A stretch of 64,000 nucleotides of DNA from an uncultured bacterium. Lineage in GTDB: Bacteria; Cyanobacteriota; Vampirovibrionia; Gastranaerophilales; Gastranaerophilaceae. Of the stretch, positions 33,665 through 41,793 are shown piece after piece; position 1 is the stretch's first letter; the number at the start of each line of letters is the position of its first letter. A program made the translations under genes and the position numbers. Below the pieces are notes generated by a model. It did no database searches. It was not told where the DNA came from and saw only the letters and a list, made by a program, of their open reading frames with translations. The stretch spans positions 62,001 through 126,000 of the forward strand of contig CASEYP010000019.1 in assembly GCA_949292185.1 (NCBI GenBank). Direction: 5' to 3'.

Positions 33665-34330
33665 TTATTCAAATAATTTTCTACCTATCCTAAGCATTGT
33701 TGCACCTTTTTGAGCTGCAATCTTATAATCTTGACTCATCCCCATTGATATCTCTTTTAAATTACAGTTAAACTCTCTTTCCAGTTCATCCCTAATTTGA
33801 ACAATCTCTGAAAATAAATCCCCAATTTTCGCTTCTGAAATTCCCAAAGGTGCCATATTCATGACCCCGACAATTTCAAGATTATCAAGTTTTTGTATCT
33901 GTCCAAAATATTCAAACACTTCCTGCTTTGAAAATCCAAATTTTTGTTCTTCATTTGCATTATTTATTTGAATAAGTATTTTTTGAACTTTTCCGATTTC
34001 AGAAGCATGTTGAGCTATGCTTTGCGCAAGTTTGAAAGAATCAACGGAATGAATATATTCAAAATCTCTTATTACATGTTTCACTTTATTTGTCTGCAAA
34101 TGACCAATAAAATGAAAGGTCGAATTTTTCCTTATATCTTCCGGAAGATTATGAATTTTTTCACAAGCTTCTATTGCTCTTGATTCTCCGAAATCTCGCA
34201 ATCCTGCATTGTATGCTGCAATCATTGCTTCTTCGTTAAAATACTTTGTAACTGCAATTATTCTAGGTTTACAAGGTGCGATTTCGTCTTGTATCCGCAA
34301 AAGATTACTCTTAATTGTCTCATACATCAT
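33665..34330 (-). CDS. yggS: PLP homeostasis protein YggS
   Basis: The 221-residue protein is a single-domain alanine-racemase-fold PLP binder. The PLP lysine is in IIAVTKYF (residue 28 or so), followed by DFGESRAIEACEK, FHFIGHLQTNK and the C-terminal phosphate loop MGMSQDYKIAAQKGATMLRIGR. It controls free pyridoxal phosphate and amino-acid pools. The start ATG-ATG at 34330 has GAGGTGA upstream. It is first gene of yggS-sepF. The leader contains a structured region with a strong hairpin. Confidence 0.93.
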   Translation of the reverse strand: MMYETIKSNLLRIQDEIAPCKPRIIAVTKYFNEEAMIAAYNAGLRDFGESRAIEACEKIHNLPEDIRKNSTFHFIGHLQTNKVKHVIRDFEYIHSVDSFKLAQSIAQHASEIGKVQKILIQINNANEEQKFGFSKQEVFEYFGQIQKLDNLEIVGVMNMAPLGISEAKIGDLFSEIVQIRDELEREFNCNLKEISMGMSQDYKIAAQKGATMLRIGRKLFE

Positions 34331-34432
34331 TTCACCTCTACAAGAACTAACTCAAAACTTGAGTATAATATAATTGTACTCTAAGTTTTCGGCATGTACA
34401 AAATATTTATTTCTGTTAACTTTTAACTTTAT

Positions 34433-34473
34433 AAAAACAGGGCTGAAACCATGTCTGTGACATGATTTCAGCT
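34433..34473 (-). terminator. Strong intrinsic terminator inside the yggS leader region
   Basis: On the minus strand GCTGAAATCATGTC pairs with GACATGGTTTCAGC (14 pairs, one G-U) around a three-base loop, followed by CCTGTTTTTAT. It lies about 100 bases upstream of yggS and 160 bases after the DUF2023-like gene. Confidence 0.75.
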
Positions 34474-34636
34474 ATTCAGGAGTTTTGATATAGGCGTTTA
34501 CATATCTTAATATTTGATAGCTGAATTTTCCTGTCATTGCCCTATTCTATTGAAGAGCATGCCTTTTCTTTTTAAATTATTTTTCACTCCAATACAGCAT
34601 TTTATATTTACAAAAAGTAATGTATTAAAACATATC
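34433..34636 (-). ncRNA. Candidate structured RNA or attenuator upstream of yggS
   Basis: This gap of about 200 bases has no gene. On the minus strand TTCAGCTATC can pair with GAATAGCTGAA (one-base bulge), using the same bases that form the left arm of the terminator at 34433-34473. There is also GATAT/ATATC as a small hairpin and CAGGA/TCCTG. Mutually exclusive pairings before a terminator are typical of an attenuator; a stable small RNA is the alternative. I recognise no known riboswitch consensus. Confidence 0.4.
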
Positions 34637-34948
34637 TTAAATTTTCCCTAAAATTCGCTTATACTGTTCGTTTCTGGAATACCCGAGCATTATTCCTAAT
34701 ATAAAATCTTCGTATGGCGAAATTTTATTTAATTCTTTATGTGAAAATTTATTCAAAATTGTTAAACACTGTTCATTTCCGAAAAAAATATTTACCTTAT
34801 CATCGGAAATATCAAAGAGCTGATATTTCGTATTCAACTTGTCTAGCAAATCCAAACAGGATTTCACCTCCGATTTTTTGCAGGTATGCAAAGATAAATC
34901 TCTCATACCTTTTTGGTACTCATATACTAAATTATTAAATAACTCCAT
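34637..34948 (-). CDS. DUF2023-like protein
   Basis: The 103-residue product begins MELFNNLVYEYQKGMRDLSLHT, followed by a short Lys-rich segment, VNIFFGNEQCLTIL and a C-terminal ILGIMLGYS motif. This matches my memory of the DUF2023 pattern (a YEYxKGxRxLxLHT start and an NVFFG strand). The function is unknown. The ATG at 34948 has GAGGG upstream and is preferred to 34966. It may share a promoter with the candidate RNA downstream. Confidence 0.65.
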   Translation of the reverse strand: MELFNNLVYEYQKGMRDLSLHTCKKSEVKSCLDLLDKLNTKYQLFDISDDKVNIFFGNEQCLTILNKFSHKELNKISPYEDFILGIMLGYSRNEQYKRILGKI

Positions 34949-35097
34949 TAATAAACCCTCTTTCATACTTTGTTAAATTTATAGACGCAGATTATATAAA
35001 AAAGTTTCAATATAAAAAATAGATGCACAATTTCCAGACAAAACTTACTTTATACTTTGTTTGTGATAATATTAAACCTACAAAGGACAGATAATAT

Positions 35098-35907
35098 ATG
35101 AATTTACATAATAATTTTGCACTTGCATTTTGTCTTACTATGCTTGCTGGTTTAACCACAGCAATAGGTGGAGCAGTTGCATTTGTTACTAAAAAAGATA
35201 ATTTAAAGGCTTTATCTATCGGACTTGGATTTTCAGCCGGAGTTATGATATTTATTTCATTAGTTGACATTATTCCAAGTTCAGAAGCTTTATTAAAAAC
35301 CAATTTTCCACATTCATATCAATGGCTTGTATATGCAGGATTTGTAGTTGGTTTATTGATATCAATATTGATTGACTACTTTTTACCTGATCACGTTGAT
35401 ACTGAGGAGCTTTTAAACCCTGATGCTCCGGAAAAAGATGATCATCATTTTTATAAACTTAAAAGAGCAGGATTATTAACCGCCATTGCAATTTGTATTC
35501 ACAATTTTCCGGAAGGTATGGCAACATTTATAAGTACAACTCAAAATATAACATTAGGGTTTTCAGTTGCTTTTGCGATTGCAATACACAACATTCCGGA
35601 AGGTATCGCTGTTGCACTGCCTATATACCACGTTACAGGCAAAAAACGTTATGCGATGCTTTATGCCGCACTATCTGGTATAACTGAACCGATTGGGGCA
35701 TTAGTTGGAATGTTTATTTTCGGACTTTTTGTTCCTCAAATTTTAGTTGGAGTGTTAATGGCTGCTGTAGCTGGTATTATGACATATATTTCATTTGATA
35801 CTTTATTACCATTAGCCAAAGAGTATGGAAATTGGCACTTATCAATTGTTGGAATTATGTCCGGAATATTATTTATTTGGATAAGCCTTATTTTACTTGG
35901 TGGCTAA
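35098..35907 (+). CDS. zupT: ZIP-family metal transporter ZupT
   Basis: The 269-residue membrane protein has eight predicted helices and the ZIP signature in two helices: CIHNFPEGMATF (about 138-149) and AIHNIPEGIAVALP (about 163-176). A His/Asp-rich loop (about 95-122, ending EKDDHHF) lies between helices 3 and 4. It imports zinc, iron or manganese. The length and both HNxPEG motifs match ZupT. AAAGGAC precedes the ATG. Confidence 0.92.
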   Translation: MNLHNNFALAFCLTMLAGLTTAIGGAVAFVTKKDNLKALSIGLGFSAGVMIFISLVDIIPSSEALLKTNFPHSYQWLVYAGFVVGLLISILIDYFLPDHVDTEELLNPDAPEKDDHHFYKLKRAGLLTAIAICIHNFPEGMATFISTTQNITLGFSVAFAIAIHNIPEGIAVALPIYHVTGKKRYAMLYAALSGITEPIGALVGMFIFGLFVPQILVGVLMAAVAGIMTYISFDTLLPLAKEYGNWHLSIVGIMSGILFIWISLILLGG

Positions 35908-35944
35908 ACACTTGTTTTTATTTAAAACAACACTAATTGTTACA

Positions 35945-36259
35945 TTAATCTAAAACAACTTCTCCACCGCAATATTCACATTTTTTAGGTGGTTTTCGTT
36001 GGTAGAATACTTTTTTACATTTTAAACATTTGTATCTTTTACGTTGTAATACAAATAATATACCTCCTAAAAAACATATTATTTGTGCTGCAAATATTAC
36101 CACTCCAAGTAACACCAATAAAAAAGAAAAATTAGGTATAGGCAGAGAATAATAATAAAAAGGCAATCCTAAATCTTGATATTGCTCAGCCAAAATAGCA
36201 GAATCTGTTGGCGGAGTTTGTCTTGATACTTGAACAGTATTAAAAATGTTATACATCAT
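35945..36259 (-). CDS. Membrane protein with C-terminal zinc ribbon
   Basis: The 104-residue product has one membrane helix (about 42-72) and a C-terminal zinc ribbon with CLKCKKVF and CEYCGGEVV. The helix is N-terminal to the ribbon, the reverse of the genes at the window start. Two adjacent ATG codons (36259 and 36256) follow AAAAGGTT. It is divergent from ispF, and no function is known. Confidence 0.65.
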   Translation of the reverse strand: MMYNIFNTVQVSRQTPPTDSAILAEQYQDLGLPFYYYSLPIPNFSFLLVLLGVVIFAAQIICFLGGILFVLQRKRYKCLKCKKVFYQRKPPKKCEYCGGEVVLD

Positions 36260-36335
36260 ATTCAACCTTTTAAAGGTATTATAACATATTCCCCACAAAA
36301 TATGTTATAATTAAGATAACAGAGGATAATAAATT

Positions 36336-36812
36336 ATGTATAGAATTGGTATAGGATATGATATTCATAAACTTACACAAGGGCGCGATTTAATTATTGG
36401 CGGAATAAAAATTACACATGAAAAAGGATTATTAGGACATTCTGATGCAGATGTTTTAATTCATGCAATAATTGATGCAATGTTAGGAGCATTAGCATTG
36501 GATGATATCGGAACTTTATTTCCTGATACAGATCCTAAATATAAAGATATTGATAGCACAATATTATTAAAACACGTTTATGAACTTGTAAAAACTAAAG
36601 GATACAAAATTGTAAATATAGATAGCAATATTATTGCTCAAGCACCTAAAATGATGCCTTATATTCCAAAAATGAAAGATGTTTTATGTAAAATTCTTCA
36701 ACTTCCACACGAAGACCTATCAATTAAAGCAAAAACAAAAGAACAACTTGACGCAGTCGGGCAAAAACTTGCAATAGAAGTTAATGCTGTAGTTTTGCTT
36801 GAAAAAATATAA
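36336..36812 (+). CDS. ispF: 2-C-methyl-D-erythritol 2,4-cyclodiphosphate synthase
   Basis: The 158-residue enzyme has the metal ligands in GYDIHKL (D9, H11) and a further His in LLGHSDADVLIHAIIDA. DIGTLFPDTD and KAKTKEQLDAVG near the C-terminus are also typical. It cyclises CDP-ME-2-phosphate in the MEP isoprenoid pathway. Length is standard. GAGGAT precedes the ATG. It is a single gene with its own very strong terminator; other MEP genes are not in the window. Confidence 0.95.
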   Translation: MYRIGIGYDIHKLTQGRDLIIGGIKITHEKGLLGHSDADVLIHAIIDAMLGALALDDIGTLFPDTDPKYKDIDSTILLKHVYELVKTKGYKIVNIDSNIIAQAPKMMPYIPKMKDVLCKILQLPHEDLSIKAKTKEQLDAVGQKLAIEVNAVVLLEKI

Positions 36813-36818
36813 AAAAAC

Positions 36819-36857
36819 AACAAAGCGGAGCGGCAAAATTGCCGCTCCGCTTTGTTT
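36819..36857. terminator. Bidirectional terminator of ispF and the facing gene
   Basis: AACAAAGCGGAGCGGC and GCCGCTCCGCTTTGTT form a 16-base perfect stem with a six-base loop. It is the GC-richest hairpin in the window and lies between convergent genes. Confidence 0.88.
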
Positions 36858-36869
36858 ATCCATACTTAT

Positions 36870-37295
36870 TTAATTTAAAGACATCAAATCTTTTTCGTTT
36901 ACCAAAAATGTCTTTGCTTCATATATTTTATTCATATTTTCTATTGGGCCGTATTTATCCCCAACAGCAACACATAAACCCATTTTACCATTGGTATTAT
37001 ATTTACCTATATTTTTACCCAAAAGTTTTGATAAATCGTCATTACCAACAATTTGAATACCTATTGAAGAAACTCCGAGACTCTTGTATTTATTCATAAG
37101 ATTATCCATAACATCTTTTAGTTTTTGACCTGAAAATTTTTCAAAAACTTCATTATTTTTAGAAGCTAAAAGTTTTAAAACTCGCTCCATTTGAGCATCA
37201 TTTAACGCACCTTTAAAATTTGGAGTTGAGGTTGTTTTGTTTTGTCTATACAAATTTGTATTAGCATAATTTGCAGTAATTGGTGAAATATACAT
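36870..37295 (-). CDS. Lineage-specific protein with F-x-G N-terminal motif
   Basis: The 141-residue protein opens MYISPITANYANTNLYRQNK, a polar tail that ends in TPNFKGALNDAQ. A helical region (about 35-75) and an alpha/beta-like end (SSIGIQIVGNDDLSKLLG) follow. The N-terminal tail followed by (N/S)F-x-G is also found at 22476-23033 and 48224-48901. AAAGGAG precedes the ATG. No known family is recognised. Confidence 0.65.
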   Translation of the reverse strand: MYISPITANYANTNLYRQNKTTSTPNFKGALNDAQMERVLKLLASKNNEVFEKFSGQKLKDVMDNLMNKYKSLGVSSIGIQIVGNDDLSKLLGKNIGKYNTNGKMGLCVAVGDKYGPIENMNKIYEAKTFLVNEKDLMSLN

Positions 37296-37379
37296 TATAA
37301 TTCTCCTTTTTTAGGGATTAAAACACCTAAAAAAAGTTTTTGCTACTATTGAGCAATCTCTTTACAAATTTATAAAAGG

Positions 37380-38201
37380 CTAAACACCGGAAACGTCAGG
37401 TAAATCAATACTTTTCAAGCGTTGTTCAATACGTCTGTACCATTTTAGATGTTGCTTAAATAATATTTCATAATCGTCCATATTTCCTTGAGAAATATTT
37501 TTAAACTGATCATCTGAAGTTTCAGTAAGCTTTGCTTCTAAGAACTTAGTATAATCTTTTCTATCAATATTAGGATCTGTTAATTCAATACATTTGCCAA
37601 AATCCAAAATAACTTCAGGTCTATTATCTCTTAAGAAACAATAATCAATAGATATAGGAATTAAATTAACTTTGCCATAACGTTTAGCTGCATTTTGAGC
37701 AATATAAGTTAATCCTGTTTGGAATTTAAAAGGACGGAAGTGAGGTGGTCTTATAATTCCTTGAGGGAAAATAAACAAAAGGTTTCTTAAATCACTTAAT
37801 ACTTCAACTGAATATTGCAAGGCTTTCATTGCAGATTGAGCAGATTTTTTATTTACAGAATACGCTCCACCTCTTCTTAAAAGCGGAAATCTGTTTAATT
37901 CTTCAACCATCAAACGAATTTCTTTATGGCAAATTCTATGAGCAATATTGTACAAAACAATACCATCCCACCAATTGCAATGTGGAGCAAAAAGAATTGT
38001 CGGATATTTAGAATCTCTTTGAGTGTAATTTTCAACACCTTTGTATCTAAACGCATAAAATCTATTTTGTAACATATTAAAGAAGAACAAACTAGCAATA
38101 AATAGCCAAAATCTGTTAGTTTTTGCCGGTTTAAATTTCTCCTCTTTATTCCTTAACTTTGTCGGTGGGATATCCGAATATAATTTTTCTCCAGTTGTCA
38201 T
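37380..38201 (-). CDS. plsC: PlsC-type 1-acylglycerol-3-phosphate acyltransferase
   Basis: The 273-residue protein has the acyltransferase motifs HCNWWD (H-x4-D, about 76-81), the substrate-binding Arg region NRFPLLRRGGAYSV and FIFPQGIIRPP (about 142-152). A hydrophobic segment near the N-terminus (about 28-42) gives membrane association. It likely makes phosphatidic acid or another acylated lipid. The E of the usual FPEG motif is Q here, which is common in distant members. It is monocistronic. Confidence 0.85.
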   Translation of the reverse strand: MTTGEKLYSDIPPTKLRNKEEKFKPAKTNRFWLFIASLFFFNMLQNRFYAFRYKGVENYTQRDSKYPTILFAPHCNWWDGIVLYNIAHRICHKEIRLMVEELNRFPLLRRGGAYSVNKKSAQSAMKALQYSVEVLSDLRNLLFIFPQGIIRPPHFRPFKFQTGLTYIAQNAAKRYGKVNLIPISIDYCFLRDNRPEVILDFGKCIELTDPNIDRKDYTKFLEAKLTETSDDQFKNISQGNMDDYEILFKQHLKWYRRIEQRLKSIDLPDVSGV

Positions 38202-38394
38202 GTTCCTATTGTACCCTAATCAAATCAAAAATAAAACTTTAATTAAGAAAACTTAACCCTTATATAATACGATTATTAAACAAAAAAAGCAAGTTATCTA
38301 AATGTATTAATTATATAAAATTGTAACATTTTAGCAAAAATTTTTATATTGAGCTTTAATATAAAAAATAGAGAAATTTATCAGGAGGCGAACT

Positions 38395-38721
38395 ATGGTA
38401 AGTGTTGCAAAATGTGTCGGAATTATGGCAGGTGCAGGTTTAATAGGCGGAGCAGGAGCTTCATATTACATGCAATCTAAAGTAAACAAGTTAGCAATGA
38501 AAGAAGTTTCATCTCATGCTAAAAATGGAATGGTACCTATTGGTGGAATGACAAAAGACGGAAAATTATGGGATGGACAAATGTCAGTTGATGACTTTAA
38601 AAAACAATTAGACAAAAAATCTCAAATTTCATCACTAATAACAGGAGTAATTGCCGCAATAGGAACAGGCATAGTTTCAGGTTTAACTTTACTATTAAGA
38701 GGAAAAGTTAAGGCAAAATAA
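38395..38721 (+). CDS. Small glycine-rich two-helix membrane protein
   Basis: The 108-residue product has a glycine-zipper N-terminal helix (about 5-28, CVGIMAGAGLIGGAGASYY) and a second helix near the C-terminus (about 78-102). A soluble middle contains GGMTKDGKLWDG. AGGAGG precedes the ATG. Function unknown. It starts the island of lineage-specific genes and may end at the weak hairpin at 38763-38783. Confidence 0.6.
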   Translation: MVSVAKCVGIMAGAGLIGGAGASYYMQSKVNKLAMKEVSSHAKNGMVPIGGMTKDGKLWDGQMSVDDFKKQLDKKSQISSLITGVIAAIGTGIVSGLTLLLRGKVKAK

Positions 38722-38762
38722 TTTAAAATAAATATGTAACAAATGTTGCTCAAAATAATTAT

Positions 38763-38783
38763 GCATGTTTGACATGTTTTTTT
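38763..38783 (+). terminator. Weak terminator after the glycine-rich gene
   Basis: GCATG and CATGT enclose a TTTGA loop and are followed by seven T residues. The stem is short, but the T run is good and it stands directly before the riboswitch-like leader. Confidence 0.45.
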
Positions 38784-38784
38784 G

Positions 38785-38947
38785 CTTAAATTAATATCGA
38801 TTTAAGAGGAAATGAAGTGAATATCTTCAACTGCTGCCGCAGCCGTAAAAGTCGGAACACTCAAAGAAAAGCTATAATTCACGTGCAGTTTGGATATAGC
38901 AATAATTTTCTTTTGAAGTGTCCTCTATCATATTAGAGGATTTTTTA
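38785..38947 (+). promoter_or_regulatory. Cobalamin-riboswitch-like leader with RBS-containing hairpin
   Basis: The core matches what I remember of the cobalamin riboswitch: hairpin CTTAAAT/ATTTAAG, then AGAGGAAA, a TGAAG-TGAATAT-CTTCA stem-loop (38813-38829), and ACTGCTGCCGCAGCCGTAA (38830-38848). AGTCGGAACACTC follows. Downstream, TCCTCTA (38921-38927) pairs with TAGAGGA (38934-38940), followed by six T; the right arm is also the ribosome binding site of the gene at 38948. GGAACACT (38854-38861) can instead pair with AGTGTCC (38917-38923), which would break that hairpin. The region lacks the long P6 arm of the classical class, so the ligand call is less sure than the switch itself. Confidence 0.55.
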
Positions 38948-39655
38948 ATGTCATTAGGTGCAACATCGGTTCATACACACAGTTCAAAAATAGGAACTTG
39001 CCCGCACGGAATGCCCTTAGGAGCGTGTCCGATATGTAACGGCATGGCGGGGGGAAATTCTACCACAAAACGTGATGTTCCAAGAAACGTTGGCGAGATG
39101 ACATATAACCAATGCGCAGCAATAGGTGCAATGTTACGAGCGCAAAAACATGCCAGACAACAAGCACAAGCAGCTCAACAAAGTCATTTACAAGCTCTCG
39201 CAAATTTCCAAAAAAATATTGCCTCAACTCACCAAAGAATAATGGAATTTGCCGCAATGATATCCAATACCATGCCTGCTGTTATTGCAAAACCTATAAA
39301 TTTTGTTCTGAATAACATTGTTGGAAAAGTTCTGAATATAATCCAAAATGTTCCAACAGTTATAACAAATGTAATTCAAACAGTTACACAAAAATTTGCA
39401 GAAATTTCAGACAAATTAACTGCAATATATGGCGAACTTAAAGCTGCAATCAGCGAAAAACTCTCTAAATTTACAACAGACTTAAAAAAGAAATTAAAAT
39501 CAATGTTCTTTATATTTGGAACAGATGAAACCGATGATGATGATAAAAAAATAGATGAAGCAAAAAAGACTTTTGAGTTAAAAACCTTTATTCACAAACT
39601 CTACAAAAAACTCAAAAACGAAGATGAAAAGGATATAGAAAAGGATGAACGTTAA
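38948..39655 (+). CDS. Lineage-specific protein with Cys-His motif, under riboswitch-like leader
   Basis: The 235-residue protein opens MSLGATSVHTHSSK and then has a compact metal-site candidate, CPHGMPLGACPICNG (about residues 18-32). A helical, Gln/Ala-rich region (about 60-110), a hydrophobic amphipathic stretch with repeated V-I-N-x-V elements (about 115-160) and a charged C-terminus follow. I chose the ATG at 38948 because TAGAGGA is its binding site; a GTG at 38918 would sit inside the regulatory hairpin. It overlaps the next gene by 11 bases. The family is not recognised. Control by cobalamin would hint at corrinoid or metal handling, which is inference. Confidence 0.7.
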   Translation: MSLGATSVHTHSSKIGTCPHGMPLGACPICNGMAGGNSTTKRDVPRNVGEMTYNQCAAIGAMLRAQKHARQQAQAAQQSHLQALANFQKNIASTHQRIMEFAAMISNTMPAVIAKPINFVLNNIVGKVLNIIQNVPTVITNVIQTVTQKFAEISDKLTAIYGELKAAISEKLSKFTTDLKKKLKSMFFIFGTDETDDDDKKIDEAKKTFELKTFIHKLYKKLKNEDEKDIEKDER

Positions 39656-41153
39656 CCCGTTAAATGATGCGGAATCAATAAGACAACAGCGCAATCTGAC
39701 TAATTCTCAACGAAAAAACAATATAAATACCAAAGAAGGTGTTGTTGTTAATAATTTAATTAAAGATAAAGACTATACTCAATGCACTTTATCAGATTCC
39801 AAAGATACATATATAATCTCTGATAAAGTTCCCATGCCTAATAGTTTATACAAAGACAATAACAAAACACTTGATAAAAAACTAATTCCATTAAGTGGTA
39901 TCGCACTTGGTGTTATGAGTACAATAACTTTACTATCATTATTTTTGAACCGAAGCGCCAAAACAGCAATAGGTTTAGCTAAAGAAAAGTGGCTTCCAGC
40001 AGTTACAAGAAATGTTCAATTAAGTAATGAAAACTTCCAAGTATTTTACCAATTCGTATCAAATCCAAACAGAAAAACATTTTTAGCTGGAACAGGAGTA
40101 TTAGCTCTATCATCAATGGCATTTATGGGAAAAACCTTCTTTGACGGATACAAAGATATCTGGGTAAAACGCAAAGAAGCCGATATTCAAAAAAATCTTC
40201 AAGAAAATTTAATTTCTGTTGAAACTCAATCCTTTGCAGGCAAAATGCAAATTATTAGAAGTATGCTATCTAAGTATTCAACAGATTTTGAAAAATATAT
40301 TAAAAATGATGGAGAACAAATCTTACCAAATTTTGGTAAGAAAAAATTTATGTCTTTACCATTTACATCAGACAAAAATACCCAAAAACAATCTTCACCT
40401 AAATCAAATATTGGAAATCTCATATTAGGACTTGGTACAGCAATAGGAATTGTTGCACTTGGCTTTTTATCTCTTAGAAGTCTATCAAAAAGTAAAATCC
40501 TTCTCCAAAAAAATTGTGATGAACTCAAAGATGGCATAAAAGAAATCATTAAAACTTCTACCGATAAAACAAAAGATATCGATAAAAATAATCTTGAACA
40601 TCTATTTATGGCATCAGAAGCTACTGAAGATTTTATCAAAGAACAAATAAAAGCCCTAAAATGGGGAACAGATGAAGAAAAAGAAGAATTAATCAACAAA
40701 ATTATAAACAAAATCAAAACATCAACAACTAAAGTTAATCCAAATATCGGCGGTGACGGAACTCCAAAACCTGCATTTAACTCATTTGTAGATGATTATA
40801 GAGCATTTTTCTACAATTGGCTTTTAGATACTTCAAATCCGCAATTTAAACTGCTATTTTTAGGAATAACAGGCATAACAGCAGTAAGCTATGGCGGAAA
40901 ACTTGCAGGGGATGCAATAAAAGAAGTTCAAGTTAAAAAAATAAATGCCGAAACAGAATTAGATTTGCAAAAACGTCTTGTTTCAACAGAACTTAGAAAC
41001 TTTAAATCAAAAAAAGATGCTGCAATTCTACCACTTGTTGAAGAATTTTATAAACAAGTTGATAGCGGAAAACGTTCAAAAGAAGAACTTAAAACAATGG
41101 CAGAAAATATACTATTTGAAATTAAAAATGGTCCTCCATTTGTATATTCATAA
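39645..41153 (+). CDS. Large multi-pass membrane protein, lineage-specific
   Basis: The 502-residue protein has a hydrophilic N-terminus and four probable membrane segments: about 84-106 (IPLSGIALGVMSTITLLSLF), 148-170, 257-280 (IGNLILGLGTAIGIVALGFL) and 402-425. These are separated by long charged soluble regions with coiled-coil character (about 280-370 and 430-495). The two halves have similar helix spacing and may be an internal duplication. It overlaps the upstream gene (ATGAACGTTAA), so it belongs to the riboswitch-controlled operon. Function unknown. Confidence 0.7.
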   Translation: MNVNPLNDAESIRQQRNLTNSQRKNNINTKEGVVVNNLIKDKDYTQCTLSDSKDTYIISDKVPMPNSLYKDNNKTLDKKLIPLSGIALGVMSTITLLSLFLNRSAKTAIGLAKEKWLPAVTRNVQLSNENFQVFYQFVSNPNRKTFLAGTGVLALSSMAFMGKTFFDGYKDIWVKRKEADIQKNLQENLISVETQSFAGKMQIIRSMLSKYSTDFEKYIKNDGEQILPNFGKKKFMSLPFTSDKNTQKQSSPKSNIGNLILGLGTAIGIVALGFLSLRSLSKSKILLQKNCDELKDGIKEIIKTSTDKTKDIDKNNLEHLFMASEATEDFIKEQIKALKWGTDEEKEELINKIINKIKTSTTKVNPNIGGDGTPKPAFNSFVDDYRAFFYNWLLDTSNPQFKLLFLGITGITAVSYGGKLAGDAIKEVQVKKINAETELDLQKRLVSTELRNFKSKKDAAILPLVEEFYKQVDSGKRSKEELKTMAENILFEIKNGPPFVYS

Positions 41154-41165
41154 AAAGGAAAAACT

Positions 41166-41684
41166 ATGATTCAACAAATCCAATCAATCACCTATACCAA
41201 TCCATACCAAAATTATATCAATGTACAACCAAAATATGCTTGCACATCTTGTACTTTGCCAAGTGCCGGACGAAATTATTGTACATTTGATAAAAATGAA
41301 GTCGATTATTTTGTTAAACAAAAAGAACAAGCAATTCCATATCTGACAGAAATTTTAAAACATTCAAATAATGAAGCTCAAATTACTGAAACCTTATACA
41401 TCTTAGATAGAATGCACGATAACGGAACAAAAGGTATAGAAAAGTTATATCCTGTTTTATCAAGGTTTAATAATACGCAATCACCAAATATTCAAACCTT
41501 TTTAGCCGGAATATATCGCAAAACCCAAGTTCCCGATGCATTTGGACCTCTAGTTAAAATGCTTATCCAAAATTCTCTAAAACCTACACCTCAAAATCAA
41601 CCATTTGACCCTAATGAGGAAATTGGCGGGGCAATTTTAAGCTACATTAATGACAGATTTGCAAAAAATGTTAATAAGTATTAA
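41166..41684 (+). CDS. HEAT-like repeat protein with CxxC
   Basis: The 172-residue product has a polar N-terminal tail, a CTSC pair (about 27-30) and then helical pairs (FVKQKEQAIPYLTEILKHS, ETLYILDRMHDNGTKGIEKL, IQTFLAGIYRKTQVPDAFGP). These look like HEAT or Armadillo repeats for protein binding. It lies 12 bases after the membrane-protein gene with AAAGGA, so it is the third gene of the same operon. Function unknown. Confidence 0.65.
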   Translation: MIQQIQSITYTNPYQNYINVQPKYACTSCTLPSAGRNYCTFDKNEVDYFVKQKEQAIPYLTEILKHSNNEAQITETLYILDRMHDNGTKGIEKLYPVLSRFNNTQSPNIQTFLAGIYRKTQVPDAFGPLVKMLIQNSLKPTPQNQPFDPNEEIGGAILSYINDRFAKNVNKY

Positions 41685-41758
41685 TTTAACCCATTTTTAA
41701 AGATATCGAACCCACCTATATTCCGCTCATAGTATAGGATTATAACTCCTCTTAACGA

Positions 41759-41787
41759 TTGACATTTTGCCCAAAATACGATAGAAT
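41759..41787 (+). promoter_or_regulatory. Consensus promoter placed for a leaderless transcript
   Basis: TTGACA (41759-41764), a 17-base spacer and TAGAAT (41782-41787) make a near-perfect sigma-70-type promoter. Its expected start site, six to eight bases after the -10 box, falls on the ATG at 41794. Confidence 0.75.
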
Positions 41788-41793
41788 AGAAGA

